NCBI GenBank assembly: GCA_946886065.1
Contig: CAMPHU010000051.1
Location: 1-24,768, forward strand
Direction: 5' to 3'
Origin: an uncultured Massilia sp.
GTDB taxonomy: Bacteria; Pseudomonadota; Gammaproteobacteria; Burkholderiales; Burkholderiaceae
Length of the DNA: 24,768 nt
Position 1 is the stretch's first letter. Each line of letters begins with the position of its first letter. The translations under genes and the position numbers were made by a program. Shown here piece after piece: positions 6,243 to 13,466 of this stretch. Under the pieces are notes generated by a model that saw nothing but the letters and a program-made list of their open reading frames with translations, had not been told where the DNA came from and ran no database searches.

Positions 6243-7552
6243 TGTGGTTTTCCTTGGGTTTTTACTGCAGAACTGCGCAGGGAGGTTCGGAACAGGTAGG
6301 CGCTGAAGGCGCCGATGGCCAGGCATTCGCCCAGCAGGATGAAGCGTGCGTTGGCGGCCTGCGGGTCGGCCATGACGCCGACGGCGGTCACGGCCAGGAA
6401 GGCCATGACGGCCCACACCGCGAAGGCCGGCACCGGCTGGCGGATGCCGCGCCCAATCGGCAGCTTGCGCATGCGGGTCCAGGCCAGCAGCACGCAGACG
6501 TAGACGGCGGCCAGGTGGAAGCTGAACAGCATGCTGAGCGATTCGGCCAGGGCCGGCAGCGACATCAGGGGCGCCATCAGGAGCACGCCGCAGGACACGA
6601 ACAGCATGGCGTTGCGCGGCGCCAGGCGTTCGCCGCTCAGGCGGGCGAACCAGGCCGGCAGCTCGCGTTCGCGCGCCAGGCTGTACAGGATGCGGGCCGC
6701 GCCCGACAAGCCGACGTTGAAGGAGCTGAGCACCGCCAGCAGGCCGACGATGGTCGCCAGCCACAGCGCTGCCTGGGAATCCAGCGCGCGCGCCAGTTCC
6801 AGGTGGGGCAGGGCCAGGCTGCCCAGCGCGCCCGGCGCGAAGCGGCCTTGCAGGGCGGCGCCGAACACGCCGTAGAGCAGGGCGATCAGGGCTACCGCGC
6901 TGACCAGGGCCAGCGGCAGGGTGCGGCGGAAGGATTCGTGGCGCGCCACGTACAGGATCGCCCACTCGACGCCGATGAACAGGAACAGGGCGCGCGGCAC
7001 GGCGTCCATCAATTGCGCAGGCGTGGTGGCCGGTGCGGAAGGTGAGAAAAGCGCGGGGCCGGGCAGGGCCAGCGCGGCCAGGGCGACCATGGTGGCCGCC
7101 ACCGCGGCCGTCATCGCCACCTGCAGCTGCAGCGAGACCTCGAAGCCGCGCAGGTTCACGAACAGGACGGTGGACAGGAGCACGGCCAGCACGCCCGCCG
7201 CAAGCGGCGGCGGCAGCACCTGCGCCAGCATCAGGTGGCACAAATACACTTCCAGGCCGCCAATCAAGAGCACCATGGCCACGTAGAACAGGGTCGCGGC
7301 CAGCGAGAAACGGTTGCCGAAAGCGGCCTTGGTGAAGGCGCGGATGCCGATGGCGCCGGGGAAGCGCGAGGACAGTTCGGCGAAGCACAGCACCACCACG
7401 CCCATGCACAGGCCGGCGATGCCGAGCGCCGCGAACAGGCTGGGGCCGCCGGCGTAGGGAAAGAGCGAGACCAGCACCGTGTTGCAGCTGATCGTGATCG
7501 CCATCCCGGCCGCGACCGCGACCAGCATGACGGCTTCGCGCAGGCTGCTCAC
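6239..7552 (-). CDS. APC-superfamily amino acid/polyamine permease
   Basis: A 437-residue polytopic membrane protein with about 12 hydrophobic helices and the layout of the amino acid-polyamine-organocation superfamily. Features include GMAITISCNTVLVS in helix 1, LCFAELSSRFPGAIGIRAFT around helices 2-3, and ARILYSLARERELPAWFARL in the cytoplasmic loop after helix 8. The assigned start is GTG at 7552, one base after the TGA of the SCP2-like gene; an internal ATG (Met9, 7528) is an alternative. The end overlaps the diiron gene by four bases. Its place inside a biosynthetic operon suggests import of an amine or amino-acid substrate (for example the amino donor) or export of an amine product; the substrate cannot be told from sequence. 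Confidence 0.87.
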   Translation of the reverse strand: MSSLREAVMLVAVAAGMAITISCNTVLVSLFPYAGGPSLFAALGIAGLCMGVVVLCFAELSSRFPGAIGIRAFTKAAFGNRFSLAATLFYVAMVLLIGGLEVYLCHLMLAQVLPPPLAAGVLAVLLSTVLFVNLRGFEVSLQLQVAMTAAVAATMVALAALALPGPALFSPSAPATTPAQLMDAVPRALFLFIGVEWAILYVARHESFRRTLPLALVSAVALIALLYGVFGAALQGRFAPGALGSLALPHLELARALDSQAALWLATIVGLLAVLSSFNVGLSGAARILYSLARERELPAWFARLSGERLAPRNAMLFVSCGVLLMAPLMSLPALAESLSMLFSFHLAAVYVCVLLAWTRMRKLPIGRGIRQPVPAFAVWAVMAFLAVTAVGVMADPQAANARFILLGECLAIGAFSAYLFRTSLRSSAVKTQGKPQ

Positions 7553-7553
7553 G

Positions 7554-7901
7554 TCAAATGCCCCACAGGATCAGGGCGATCGCGTCCAGCTTGACCTGGT
7601 CGCTCATCGGGCCGTAGATCTCGATCAGGCCGTCGTTGTTGGCGCGGATGCCGTTGATGCGGCCCTCGAACACGGCGCGGATGGTGGCGGCCTCGCCGAC
7701 GATGCGCATCGAACAGTCGTCGTTGGCGGCCGCGTCGCCGCGTTCGATGTCGCCGATGATGCCTTCCTTGACGCGCAGGCGCCAGGAGGTGGCGGTATCG
7801 CCCTCGATCAGGGCGACGTCGGTGTTCCAGCCTTTGACGATGCGCTGGATCTGGGCATTGCCGTTGACCTGGTTCTTGAAGTTGTCGAGTACGTCGAGCA
7901 T
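7554..7901 (-). CDS. SCP2-like sterol/lipid carrier domain protein
   Basis: A 115-residue soluble protein consisting of a single SCP2-like domain. The sequence TSWRLRVKEGIIGDIERGDAA followed by DCSMRIVGEAATIRAVFEGRINGIRANNDGLIEIYGPMSD has the strand pattern and the late helix of this hydrophobic-ligand-binding fold. I prefer the ATG at 7901 because AGGA lies 6 bases upstream; an ATG at 7916, overlapping the stop of the hydroxylase gene, would add five residues. SCP2 domains bind acyl chains, acyl-CoA or sterols. Between a membrane fatty acid hydroxylase and a permease, a role in holding or shuttling a hydrophobic intermediate between membrane enzymes is reasonable, but this is inference. Confidence 0.7.
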   Translation of the reverse strand: MLDVLDNFKNQVNGNAQIQRIVKGWNTDVALIEGDTATSWRLRVKEGIIGDIERGDAAANDDCSMRIVGEAATIRAVFEGRINGIRANNDGLIEIYGPMSDQVKLDAIALILWGI

Positions 7902-7912
7902 CGTGGTTCCTG

Positions 7913-8653
7913 TCATTGGGTGGCTTGGCGGCGTTCCAGCTGCCAGATCGCCGATTCGTCTTCGTTCCAGTCGCTGGCGCCGCTGTAGTGGCGGCGCGCA
8001 TGCAGCAGGCGTTCGTCGTGGGCGTCCAGGCCGGCCGTGGGCGGGTTCTTGCTGCGCGGAGCGTCGTGCACCCGGCCGCCGGTGCGGCACAGCACGTCGA
8101 ACAGCACGGCCGGCGGGGTGATCGTGAACCAGCGCTGCTCGTTCCAGTGGTGGTGCCCCATGTGCTGGCGCCGGATGTAGCGCATCACCGGGCCCGGCTC
8201 GTAGGGCGAGTGCACGATCAGGTGCCACCATTCGAACATCAGGTAGCCCAGCATCAGGCCGGTGGACAGCGCCGCGGTCTGCCAGATATCAACCGTGAGC
8301 GCATAGAACAGGACCACGTTCAGCACCAGCGCCGGCAGGGTGTACCAGGTCGGGGTGAACAGCAGGTCCAGGCGGCGCGGCTTGTCGTGGTGGCCCAGGT
8401 GCAGGCGGTACAGCAGGCGGTACAGGAAGCGGTTTCGCGGGATCTTCCCGTGGAACACCCAGACGTGGCTGAAGTATTCCTCGGGCAGGTAGACCGCCCA
8501 GCCGATGGCCCCGTACAGCAGCGCTTCCCCTGCCTCCAGGTGCAGGAAGGAGGCGATGCCGCAAGCGAGCGCCAGCACGCCGTAGAACAGCACGCTGTGG
8601 TCGGAGAAGTAGGCGCGCCGCAGCGCGCCCAGGTAGATGGCTTGTGCGCTCAT
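7913..8653 (-). CDS. Fatty acid hydroxylase / sterol desaturase superfamily membrane protein
   Basis: A 246-residue membrane enzyme of the PF04116 superfamily. Its histidine clusters are H63/H68 (FSHVWVFHG), H85-LG-HH89, H144/H148 (WWHLIVHS) and H164-MG-HH168, which together can bind two irons. Three or four hydrophobic spans lie between them, as in fatty acid hydroxylases, carotenoid hydroxylases and sterol desaturases. The C-terminal 60 residues are polar and rich in His and Arg. The ATG at 8653 overlaps the TGA of the aminotransferase-reductase gene (ATGA), so expression is coupled. It is distinct from the two AlkB-like enzymes of the locus; with them it makes three histidine-box membrane oxygenases acting in one pathway. 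The position it oxidises cannot be predicted. Confidence 0.85.
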   Translation of the reverse strand: MSAQAIYLGALRRAYFSDHSVLFYGVLALACGIASFLHLEAGEALLYGAIGWAVYLPEEYFSHVWVFHGKIPRNRFLYRLLYRLHLGHHDKPRRLDLLFTPTWYTLPALVLNVVLFYALTVDIWQTAALSTGLMLGYLMFEWWHLIVHSPYEPGPVMRYIRRQHMGHHHWNEQRWFTITPPAVLFDVLCRTGGRVHDAPRSKNPPTAGLDAHDERLLHARRHYSGASDWNEDESAIWQLERRQATQ

Positions 8654-11328
8654 GGGTTGAGGTTTGCAATACTCTTTTCGGCGAAGCCGGCCGCCTGCAG
8701 GTCCAGTTCACCTTCCACCGTGGCGATGCAGTCCGAGAAGCCGTGCGACAGCGCCAGCTTGTAGATGCGCAGCGACTGGTCGTAGGGAATACGGTTGCCC
8801 AGGCTGTAGGACTGCTTGGCCCCGCTCATCGACAGCGCCACCGTCTCGGACAGGCAGGCCAGGTTCAGGGCCGGATCGAAGCCGAGGATGTTGGCGCGGC
8901 CGAACTTGTAGGGCTCGACGAAGCGCACCACGCCGCCTTCGAACACCAGCACGTCGGGACGCTCCTCGCGCACATTCGCCTTGAGGTCGGGCGGGCGCGC
9001 GGCGTCGCACACCACCGCCGCATCGCGCAGCCAGGCCGGCTCGATGAAGCTGCGGCCGACGCTGGTGGCGGACAGCACGCCGTGGGCGTTGCGGATCACC
9101 TGCTCGATGTCGACCGAGACCTCGATCGGCGCCGGAGAAGGGAGATTGTCTTCGACAATGCGGCGCACCGCGCGGTAGTCGGGCGTGCCGTCGCGCAGGA
9201 CGATCTGGTTGACCCGCGCCACCACGGTCAAGGGTTCCTCGAGGTGGGTGCGCAGGTACTGGGCCAGGCCGATGCCGGAGCCGCGCTGCATCTGCATCAG
9301 CGCCTGGGCGTAGATCTCGCCGGCGATTTCGCCGAGCTGGTCGATCGCCTGGGCGTTGGCCGAGTTGCCGACCAGGATCAGGGACGCGTAATAGGTCGAC
9401 AGGTGGATCGCCGCCAGGCGGCCCACCGAGCCGGACGCCCCGATCACCGCCACGCGGGAATCGAAGCGGCTCTGGCCGGTCGCCACCAGGGCCTTGTGCA
9501 GGCTCTCGGCGCTGGCGATGGCGGTGAAGCTGTTGCCGGTGGTGATGGGGATGCCGGCGTCGGCGATATCCATGCCGCCGCGCGAGATGATCGAAGTGAA
9601 GGCGCCCAGGCCGACGATGTCGGCGCCGACCGACTTGGCCGCCTCGACGTACTGTTCCAGCAGGCGCATGCGCTGAGCCTTCGGCAGGCGCATCATGCGT
9701 TCCGGCGGCAGCGGGCAGGCGATCAGCCAGCCTTCGACATAGCCGCCCAGCTTCGATTCGATGCGCGGCGCATGGAACACGGGCGCCGGCTCGTAGCGGC
9801 GTGCGAACCAGCTCGCCATCCACTCCTCGAATTCCTTCTTGTGCGGCTCGTCCAGGTCGATGATCGAGCGCGGCATGATGTTCAGCAGGTCTTCGCTCGA
9901 GGTCGGGTGGATCAGGAAGGCGAAGCTGCCCAGGCGCTCCGGCATCTTGCCCGCTTCCTGGCCACCGTTCGGCACCAGGGCGATGTCGGCCGAGGCCTTG
10001 CCGGAATAGCTCAGTTCCTCCGGCTGGCGGCCCACCAGGTAGGACAGCAGGCTGGAGAACTGCTTGCAGCGGATCAGGTGGGCGCACTCGTCCAGCGCCG
10101 CCAGCAGGCGGTCGATGTGCTCGCGCTCGATGATCAGGGGCGGCTCGATGCGCAGCAGGTCGGGGCGGTTGAACAGCGGCGCCACCACGATCCTGGACAC
10201 GTTCACCAGGTAGCCGCAGATCAGCGGCACGATATAGCCCTGCACGCTGGCGTGGGCCAGGAAGTAGCTCTCATGGCCGTTGAAGGGCTTGATGCGCAGG
10301 CTGTGCATCAGGCCCTTGCCCTGGTGCTGGCTGAACACGTCCGGGTATTTTTCGACCAGCGCTTCCAGGCCCGCGTCGAGGTGGGCGGCCATGCTGTCCA
10401 CGTGGCGCAGCAGGGCGCCGTCGTTTTCCTGCAGCTGCTCCAGGGTGGACAGGGCCACGCGGCAGGCCACCTGGTTGTTCGAGAAGGTCGAGCTGTGGTA
10501 GTAGCCGAAGGCCTCGCTCCACGCCGTTTTCGTGCAGAGAACGGCGCCGATCGGCACCAGGCCGCCGCTCAGGGCCTTCGACAGGCACACGATGTCGGGG
10601 CGCACGCCGGGCACGCGCTTGATCGAGAAATACTCGCCCAGGCGGCCCAGCCCGGTCTGGATCTCGTCCACGATCAGCAGCGCGCCATGCTGCCTGCACA
10701 GGGCGGCCACGCGCTGGATGTAGGCGTCGGACAGCGGCTGCATGCCGCCTTCGCCCAGCACGGTTTCGAGGATGAAGGCGGCGATCTCGTGTTCCGCGAA
10801 GGCGGCGTGGAGGGCGTCGAGGTCTTCCGGCTCGACCTTGATGCTCTGGGCGGTGCTGACCAGGAAGGGTTCGCTGTAGACCGGGTTGCCGGTCACGGCC
10901 AGCGCGCCGGCGGTCTTGCCGTGGAAGCCCAGGTGCAGGCTGACGACCTTTTCGCGCCCTGTGCTTGATCTCGCCATCTTGAGCGCCGCTTCCACCGCCT
11001 CGGCGCCGCTGTTGGTGAACACGGCGTGGGCGAACTTGAATTCCGGCTCGAGTTCGATCAGCTCGCGCGCCAGCTGCTTGGCGGCGCGGGTGTAGAAGGG
11101 CTGCACCATGGACGGCTCGCCGCGCCCGGAACACAGGGCGTCCCATGAGGCGGAAGGATTGTGGCCGAAGGGCACGGCGCCGTATTGCGCCAGGAAGTCG
11201 AGATACTGGTTGCCGTCCTCGTCGAACAGGTACACGCCGTCGCCGCGGACCATGGTCTTGTCGAACTGGATATGCCTGAGCAGGAAGTCCCGGTCCGGAT
11301 TCAGGTGACTGGTTTCGCTTGGTTTCAT
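8650..11328 (-). CDS. Class III aminotransferase fused to acyl-ACP/CoA reductase-like domain
   Basis: An 892-residue bifunctional enzyme. Residues about 15-420 are a class III (fold-type I) PLP aminotransferase with D221 (LLIVDEIQTGLGR) and the PLP lysine K251 (CLSKALSGG). Residues about 465-890 resemble the long-chain acyl-ACP reductases of cyanobacteria: GLGAFTSIISRGG, PITTGNSFTAI and a Rossmann motif GASGSVGR (630-637). Cys774 (AVVCDAARPPDL) lies near the region of the reductase catalytic cysteine, but not at the exact expected spot. Expected chemistry: acyl thioester to aldehyde, then transamination to a primary amine in the same protein, as PigE and TamH do in prodiginine and tambjamine tailoring, though I recall those with the opposite domain order. 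It starts by overlapping the preceding membrane-protein gene (ATGA). Confidence 0.88.
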   Translation of the reverse strand: MKPSETSHLNPDRDFLLRHIQFDKTMVRGDGVYLFDEDGNQYLDFLAQYGAVPFGHNPSASWDALCSGRGEPSMVQPFYTRAAKQLARELIELEPEFKFAHAVFTNSGAEAVEAALKMARSSTGREKVVSLHLGFHGKTAGALAVTGNPVYSEPFLVSTAQSIKVEPEDLDALHAAFAEHEIAAFILETVLGEGGMQPLSDAYIQRVAALCRQHGALLIVDEIQTGLGRLGEYFSIKRVPGVRPDIVCLSKALSGGLVPIGAVLCTKTAWSEAFGYYHSSTFSNNQVACRVALSTLEQLQENDGALLRHVDSMAAHLDAGLEALVEKYPDVFSQHQGKGLMHSLRIKPFNGHESYFLAHASVQGYIVPLICGYLVNVSRIVVAPLFNRPDLLRIEPPLIIEREHIDRLLAALDECAHLIRCKQFSSLLSYLVGRQPEELSYSGKASADIALVPNGGQEAGKMPERLGSFAFLIHPTSSEDLLNIMPRSIIDLDEPHKKEFEEWMASWFARRYEPAPVFHAPRIESKLGGYVEGWLIACPLPPERMMRLPKAQRMRLLEQYVEAAKSVGADIVGLGAFTSIISRGGMDIADAGIPITTGNSFTAIASAESLHKALVATGQSRFDSRVAVIGASGSVGRLAAIHLSTYYASLILVGNSANAQAIDQLGEIAGEIYAQALMQMQRGSGIGLAQYLRTHLEEPLTVVARVNQIVLRDGTPDYRAVRRIVEDNLPSPAPIEVSVDIEQVIRNAHGVLSATSVGRSFIEPAWLRDAAVVCDAARPPDLKANVREERPDVLVFEGGVVRFVEPYKFGRANILGFDPALNLACLSETVALSMSGAKQSYSLGNRIPYDQSLRIYKLALSHGFSDCIATVEGELDLQAAGFAEKSIANLNP

Positions 11329-11777
11329 GGGTTGAACTGCTTTCCGAGATAGGTAAGGACGATGGCGACCGTGCCGGCGCCGGCGCTGAAGAACATCGAG
11401 ACGCGGTAGGCGAAGAAGATGGCCGCCTTTTCCGAATCGAGCGCGAAGAAGGCGCGCGGCCACAGCACCAGGCTGCCGTACAGGTGGCAGGCCAGCATCA
11501 GGGCCAGGCAGCCGGTCTTGGCCAGGGCCAGCGGCGAGGTGGGCGCGACAGGGCCCAGCAGCGACAGGGCGATGCCGGAACCGAAGGTCAGGAAGATCAG
11601 CAGGTAGAGCAGGGGCGCGGCGCGCGTGCCCTGGGCCTGCATCAGCTCTCCATAACGCACCGCGCCTTGCGCCTTGTACATCGGGAACAACAGGGTCAGG
11701 TTGAAGTACATCGCCCCGATCCACGACAGCATCGCGATGACGTGGACCAGGACCAGCAAGTCGTAAGCTGTGATCAT
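11325..11777 (-). CDS. Four-helix HemJ/CopD-like integral membrane protein
   Basis: A 150-residue protein with four hydrophobic helices. Helix 1 contains H12 in LLVLVHVIAMLSWIGAMYF, and helix 3 has K87 followed eleven residues later by H98 (LAKTGCLALMLACHLYG). A His in helix 1 and a Lys...His pattern in helix 3 are reminiscent of HemJ (protoporphyrinogen oxidase) and CopD-like membrane proteins, which bind haem. It is too diverged for me to claim that activity; no haem pathway gene is nearby. A role as a small redox or electron-transfer membrane component for the diiron enzymes is possible but speculative. GGGGTTGAG precedes the ATG, 10 bp after the ThiF-like stop, and its TGA overlaps the next ATG. 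Confidence 0.65.
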   Translation of the reverse strand: MITAYDLLVLVHVIAMLSWIGAMYFNLTLLFPMYKAQGAVRYGELMQAQGTRAAPLLYLLIFLTFGSGIALSLLGPVAPTSPLALAKTGCLALMLACHLYGSLVLWPRAFFALDSEKAAIFFAYRVSMFFSAGAGTVAIVLTYLGKQFNP

Positions 11778-11787
11778 CTCAACCCCG

Positions 11788-12939
11788 TCAGACCGCGCAG
11801 ACGTAGCTCATCGGCTCGATCCGGATGTCGTCCTTGTGGTGCGAGCACAGGCAATCCTCATGCTTGTCGACGCCGAGCAGCGAGAACTCGTTGTTCAAGG
11901 CGTCGATGCGCAGCATCTTGCCGGCCAGGTTCTCGCCGATCCCGAGCAGCAGCTTGATGGTTTCGACGGCCTGGAGCAGGCCGACCACGCCCGGCAGCAC
12001 GCCCAGCACGCCGGCTTCGGCGCAGGACGGCGCCATCTCGGGCGGCGGCAGTTCCGGATACAGGCAGCGGTAGCAGGGCTGGTCCTCGCCAGCCGCGAAG
12101 GTGGTCACATAGCCCTCGAAGCGGTAGATCGCGCCATGCACGTTGGGGATGCCCAGCTTGACGCAGGCGTCGTTGACGATGTAGCGGGTCTTGAAGTTGT
12201 CCGAGCCGTCGACCACCAGGTCGTAGCCGGCCAGCAGCTCGAGTGCATTGGTCTCGTCCAGCAGCAGCGGGTACTTGATCACCTTGACCTGGGAATTCAG
12301 GCGCCGGATGCTGCTTTCCGCCGAGTCGACCTTCAGCTTGCCCAGCTGGTCTTCGCCGTGGATCACCTGGCGCTGCAGGTTGCTGCTCTCGACCACGTCC
12401 GGATCGACGATGCCGATGGTGCCGATGCCGGCCGCCGCCAGGTACAGGGCGGTGGGCGAGCCCAGCCCGCCGGCGCCCAGCAGCAGCACGCGGCTGTTCA
12501 TCAGTCGCAGCTGGCCTTCTTCGCCCACTTCGGGAATCAACAGGTGGCGCGAATAGCGTTCGCGCGCCTGCGGGCTCAGTTGCTGCGGCACGCGCACCGG
12601 CAGGCCGGCTTCCTTCCAGCCCTTGTAGCCGCCGCGTACGCTGTAGACCTTGGTGTAGCCCAGGTTCTGCAGGCTCTCGGCCGCGAACAGCGAACGCAGG
12701 CCGCCGGCGCACAGCACGGCGACCGGTTGCTCCAGGTCCTGGGCCAGGTGGTGCACGTTCAGCTCCAGCTGGCCGCGCGCCAGATGCAGGGCCTGCTCGG
12801 GCATGCCGCCCTTGATCTCCTCGCCGTCGCGCACGTCGAGCAGCAGGGCGCCTTCGCTGGTCACCATGCGCAGCGCCTGTTCGGGCGAGATTTCGGTCAT
12901 GGCCTGGCGCAGGTAAGCGGCGCGTTGTTCGTAGCTCAT
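11788..12939 (-). CDS. Rhodanese-MoeB/ThiF fusion: sulfur-carrier adenylyltransferase/sulfurtransferase
   Basis: A 383-residue protein. Residues about 15-115 are a rhodanese domain with the catalytic Cys77 in the loop CAGGLRS. Residues about 122-383 are a MoeB/ThiF/Uba4-type E1-like adenylyltransferase: GAGGLG (155-160), D179 in GIVDPDVVESSNLQRQ, D247 in GSDN, and the conserved Cys306 in PSCAEAGVLG. The zinc site has C289YRC292 and then C363-L-C365, that is CxC rather than the usual CxxC. The domain order (rhodanese first) is the reverse of MOCS3/MoeZ. The enzyme should adenylate the C-terminal Gly of its partner and transfer sulfur to make a thiocarboxylate. The partner gene lies two bases upstream, supporting a dedicated pair as in thioquinolobactin (QbsE/QbsC). 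I set the start at 12939 because upstream residues are shadow sequence. Confidence 0.9.
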   Translation of the reverse strand: MSYEQRAAYLRQAMTEISPEQALRMVTSEGALLLDVRDGEEIKGGMPEQALHLARGQLELNVHHLAQDLEQPVAVLCAGGLRSLFAAESLQNLGYTKVYSVRGGYKGWKEAGLPVRVPQQLSPQARERYSRHLLIPEVGEEGQLRLMNSRVLLLGAGGLGSPTALYLAAAGIGTIGIVDPDVVESSNLQRQVIHGEDQLGKLKVDSAESSIRRLNSQVKVIKYPLLLDETNALELLAGYDLVVDGSDNFKTRYIVNDACVKLGIPNVHGAIYRFEGYVTTFAAGEDQPCYRCLYPELPPPEMAPSCAEAGVLGVLPGVVGLLQAVETIKLLLGIGENLAGKMLRIDALNNEFSLLGVDKHEDCLCSHHKDDIRIEPMSYVCAV

Positions 12940-12941
12940 GC

Positions 12942-13223
12942 TCAGCCTCCCGCGAAGGCGGTCACGATGTCGAGCTTGCCGCCCTGGACCAGGGAGGTCT
13001 GCAGGCCGCCGGTCTTGGCGATGTGCCTGCCGTCGACATAGACGTTGATGTACTTCTTGGGCGCGCTGCGGTCGGCTTCCAGCAGGCGCTGCGACATCGA
13101 AGGCTCGATCTCGTCCAGCTTGAGCAGGGCGTCGAGCACGGTGTCGGCTTGGCATTGGATCGAAGTGGCCCCCTTGGCGAATTTGCGCAGCGGGATCGGC
13201 AGGTGTACGTAGACAGTGCTCAC
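12942..13223 (-). CDS. MoaD/ThiS-like ubiquitin-fold sulfur carrier protein
   Basis: A 93-residue small protein with the beta-grasp layout of MoaD/ThiS carriers. It begins STVYVHLPIPLRKFAKGATS, has a central NVYVDGRHI strand typical of the MoaD/ThiS fold, and ends in the diagnostic Gly-Gly (VTAFAGG) that is adenylated and thiocarboxylated. The start is GTG at 13223, with GGAG 5 bases upstream; an ATG two bases further upstream is out of frame and hits a stop at once. It is the first gene of the leftward operon, directly next to the control region, and its activating enzyme follows after a 2-bp gap. It is predicted to carry a sulfur atom as a C-terminal thiocarboxylate to the pathway, or less likely to be conjugated to a target. 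Confidence 0.85.
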   Translation of the reverse strand: MSTVYVHLPIPLRKFAKGATSIQCQADTVLDALLKLDEIEPSMSQRLLEADRSAPKKYINVYVDGRHIAKTGGLQTSLVQGGKLDIVTAFAGG

Positions 13224-13466
13224 ATGGACTCCATTCGTTTTGAAGTGGCGAGGCCCGGGGGAGGGCCGGCGTTTTACTTTTTCTAGGAATGGATTATTTC
13301 CAAGTCAGCAAGCCTTGGATATAAGCCGGTCAGCCAGTGCCATGCACCCAGTCTGAGAGGACTAGTCCCCTCAGACTATTTCGCCGTTTCCCTGTCGCAG
13401 CTAGTCTTCTGGCTGGTCCGGACCGCCGGAAAACGCGGTCTGGAGACGTCAAGAACGGGAGAATCG
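13224..13466. promoter_or_regulatory. Shared divergent promoter/control region of the two biosynthetic operons
   Basis: A 243-bp spacer separates the divergent GTG (13223, leftward) and ATG (13467, rightward) starts. It holds the 28-bp palindrome at 13350-13377, a second short palindrome GGTCCGGACC (13415-13424) and a six-pair inverted repeat GACCGC/GCGGTC (13421-13426 and 13435-13440) in the probable leader of the rightward operon. For the leftward operon a TTATAT -10-like hexamer lies at 13319-13324 (minus strand) with a poor -35 about 17 bp upstream, next to the palindrome, as expected for an activator-dependent promoter. No clear sigma70 -35 is visible on the plus strand. Confidence 0.6.
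13350..13377. promoter_or_regulatory. 28-bp near-perfect palindrome, probable LuxR-type operator
   Basis: Arms AGTCTGAG (13350-13357) and CTCAGACT (13370-13377) enclose a core whose central ten bases GGACTAGTCC are perfectly symmetric; only one symmetric pair in the 28 bp is mismatched. The dyad lies midway between the two divergent operons. Its length and symmetry suit a dimeric activator such as the LuxR-type protein at 2633, although it does not match the classic lux-box consensus. The palindrome is seen directly; the choice of binding protein is inference. Confidence 0.65.

Noticed and set aside
8644..10968. 774-codon open frame on the plus strand opposite the aminotransferase-reductase gene
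   Set aside because: Its product is low-complexity, rich in Ala, Gly, Val, His, Gln and Arg, with no recognisable domain. The opposite strand encodes a clear two-domain enzyme, so this is a GC-driven shadow frame.
12940..13155. Upstream extension of the rhodanese-ThiF frame
   Set aside because: The extra residues are out-of-frame shadow of the sulfur-carrier gene; the ATG at 12939 sits right after that gene and starts the rhodanese domain.
13415..13424. GGTCCGGACC palindrome as the main operator
   Set aside because: Ten-base GC palindromes are common by chance in DNA of this composition; the 28-bp dyad next to it is far stronger evidence.
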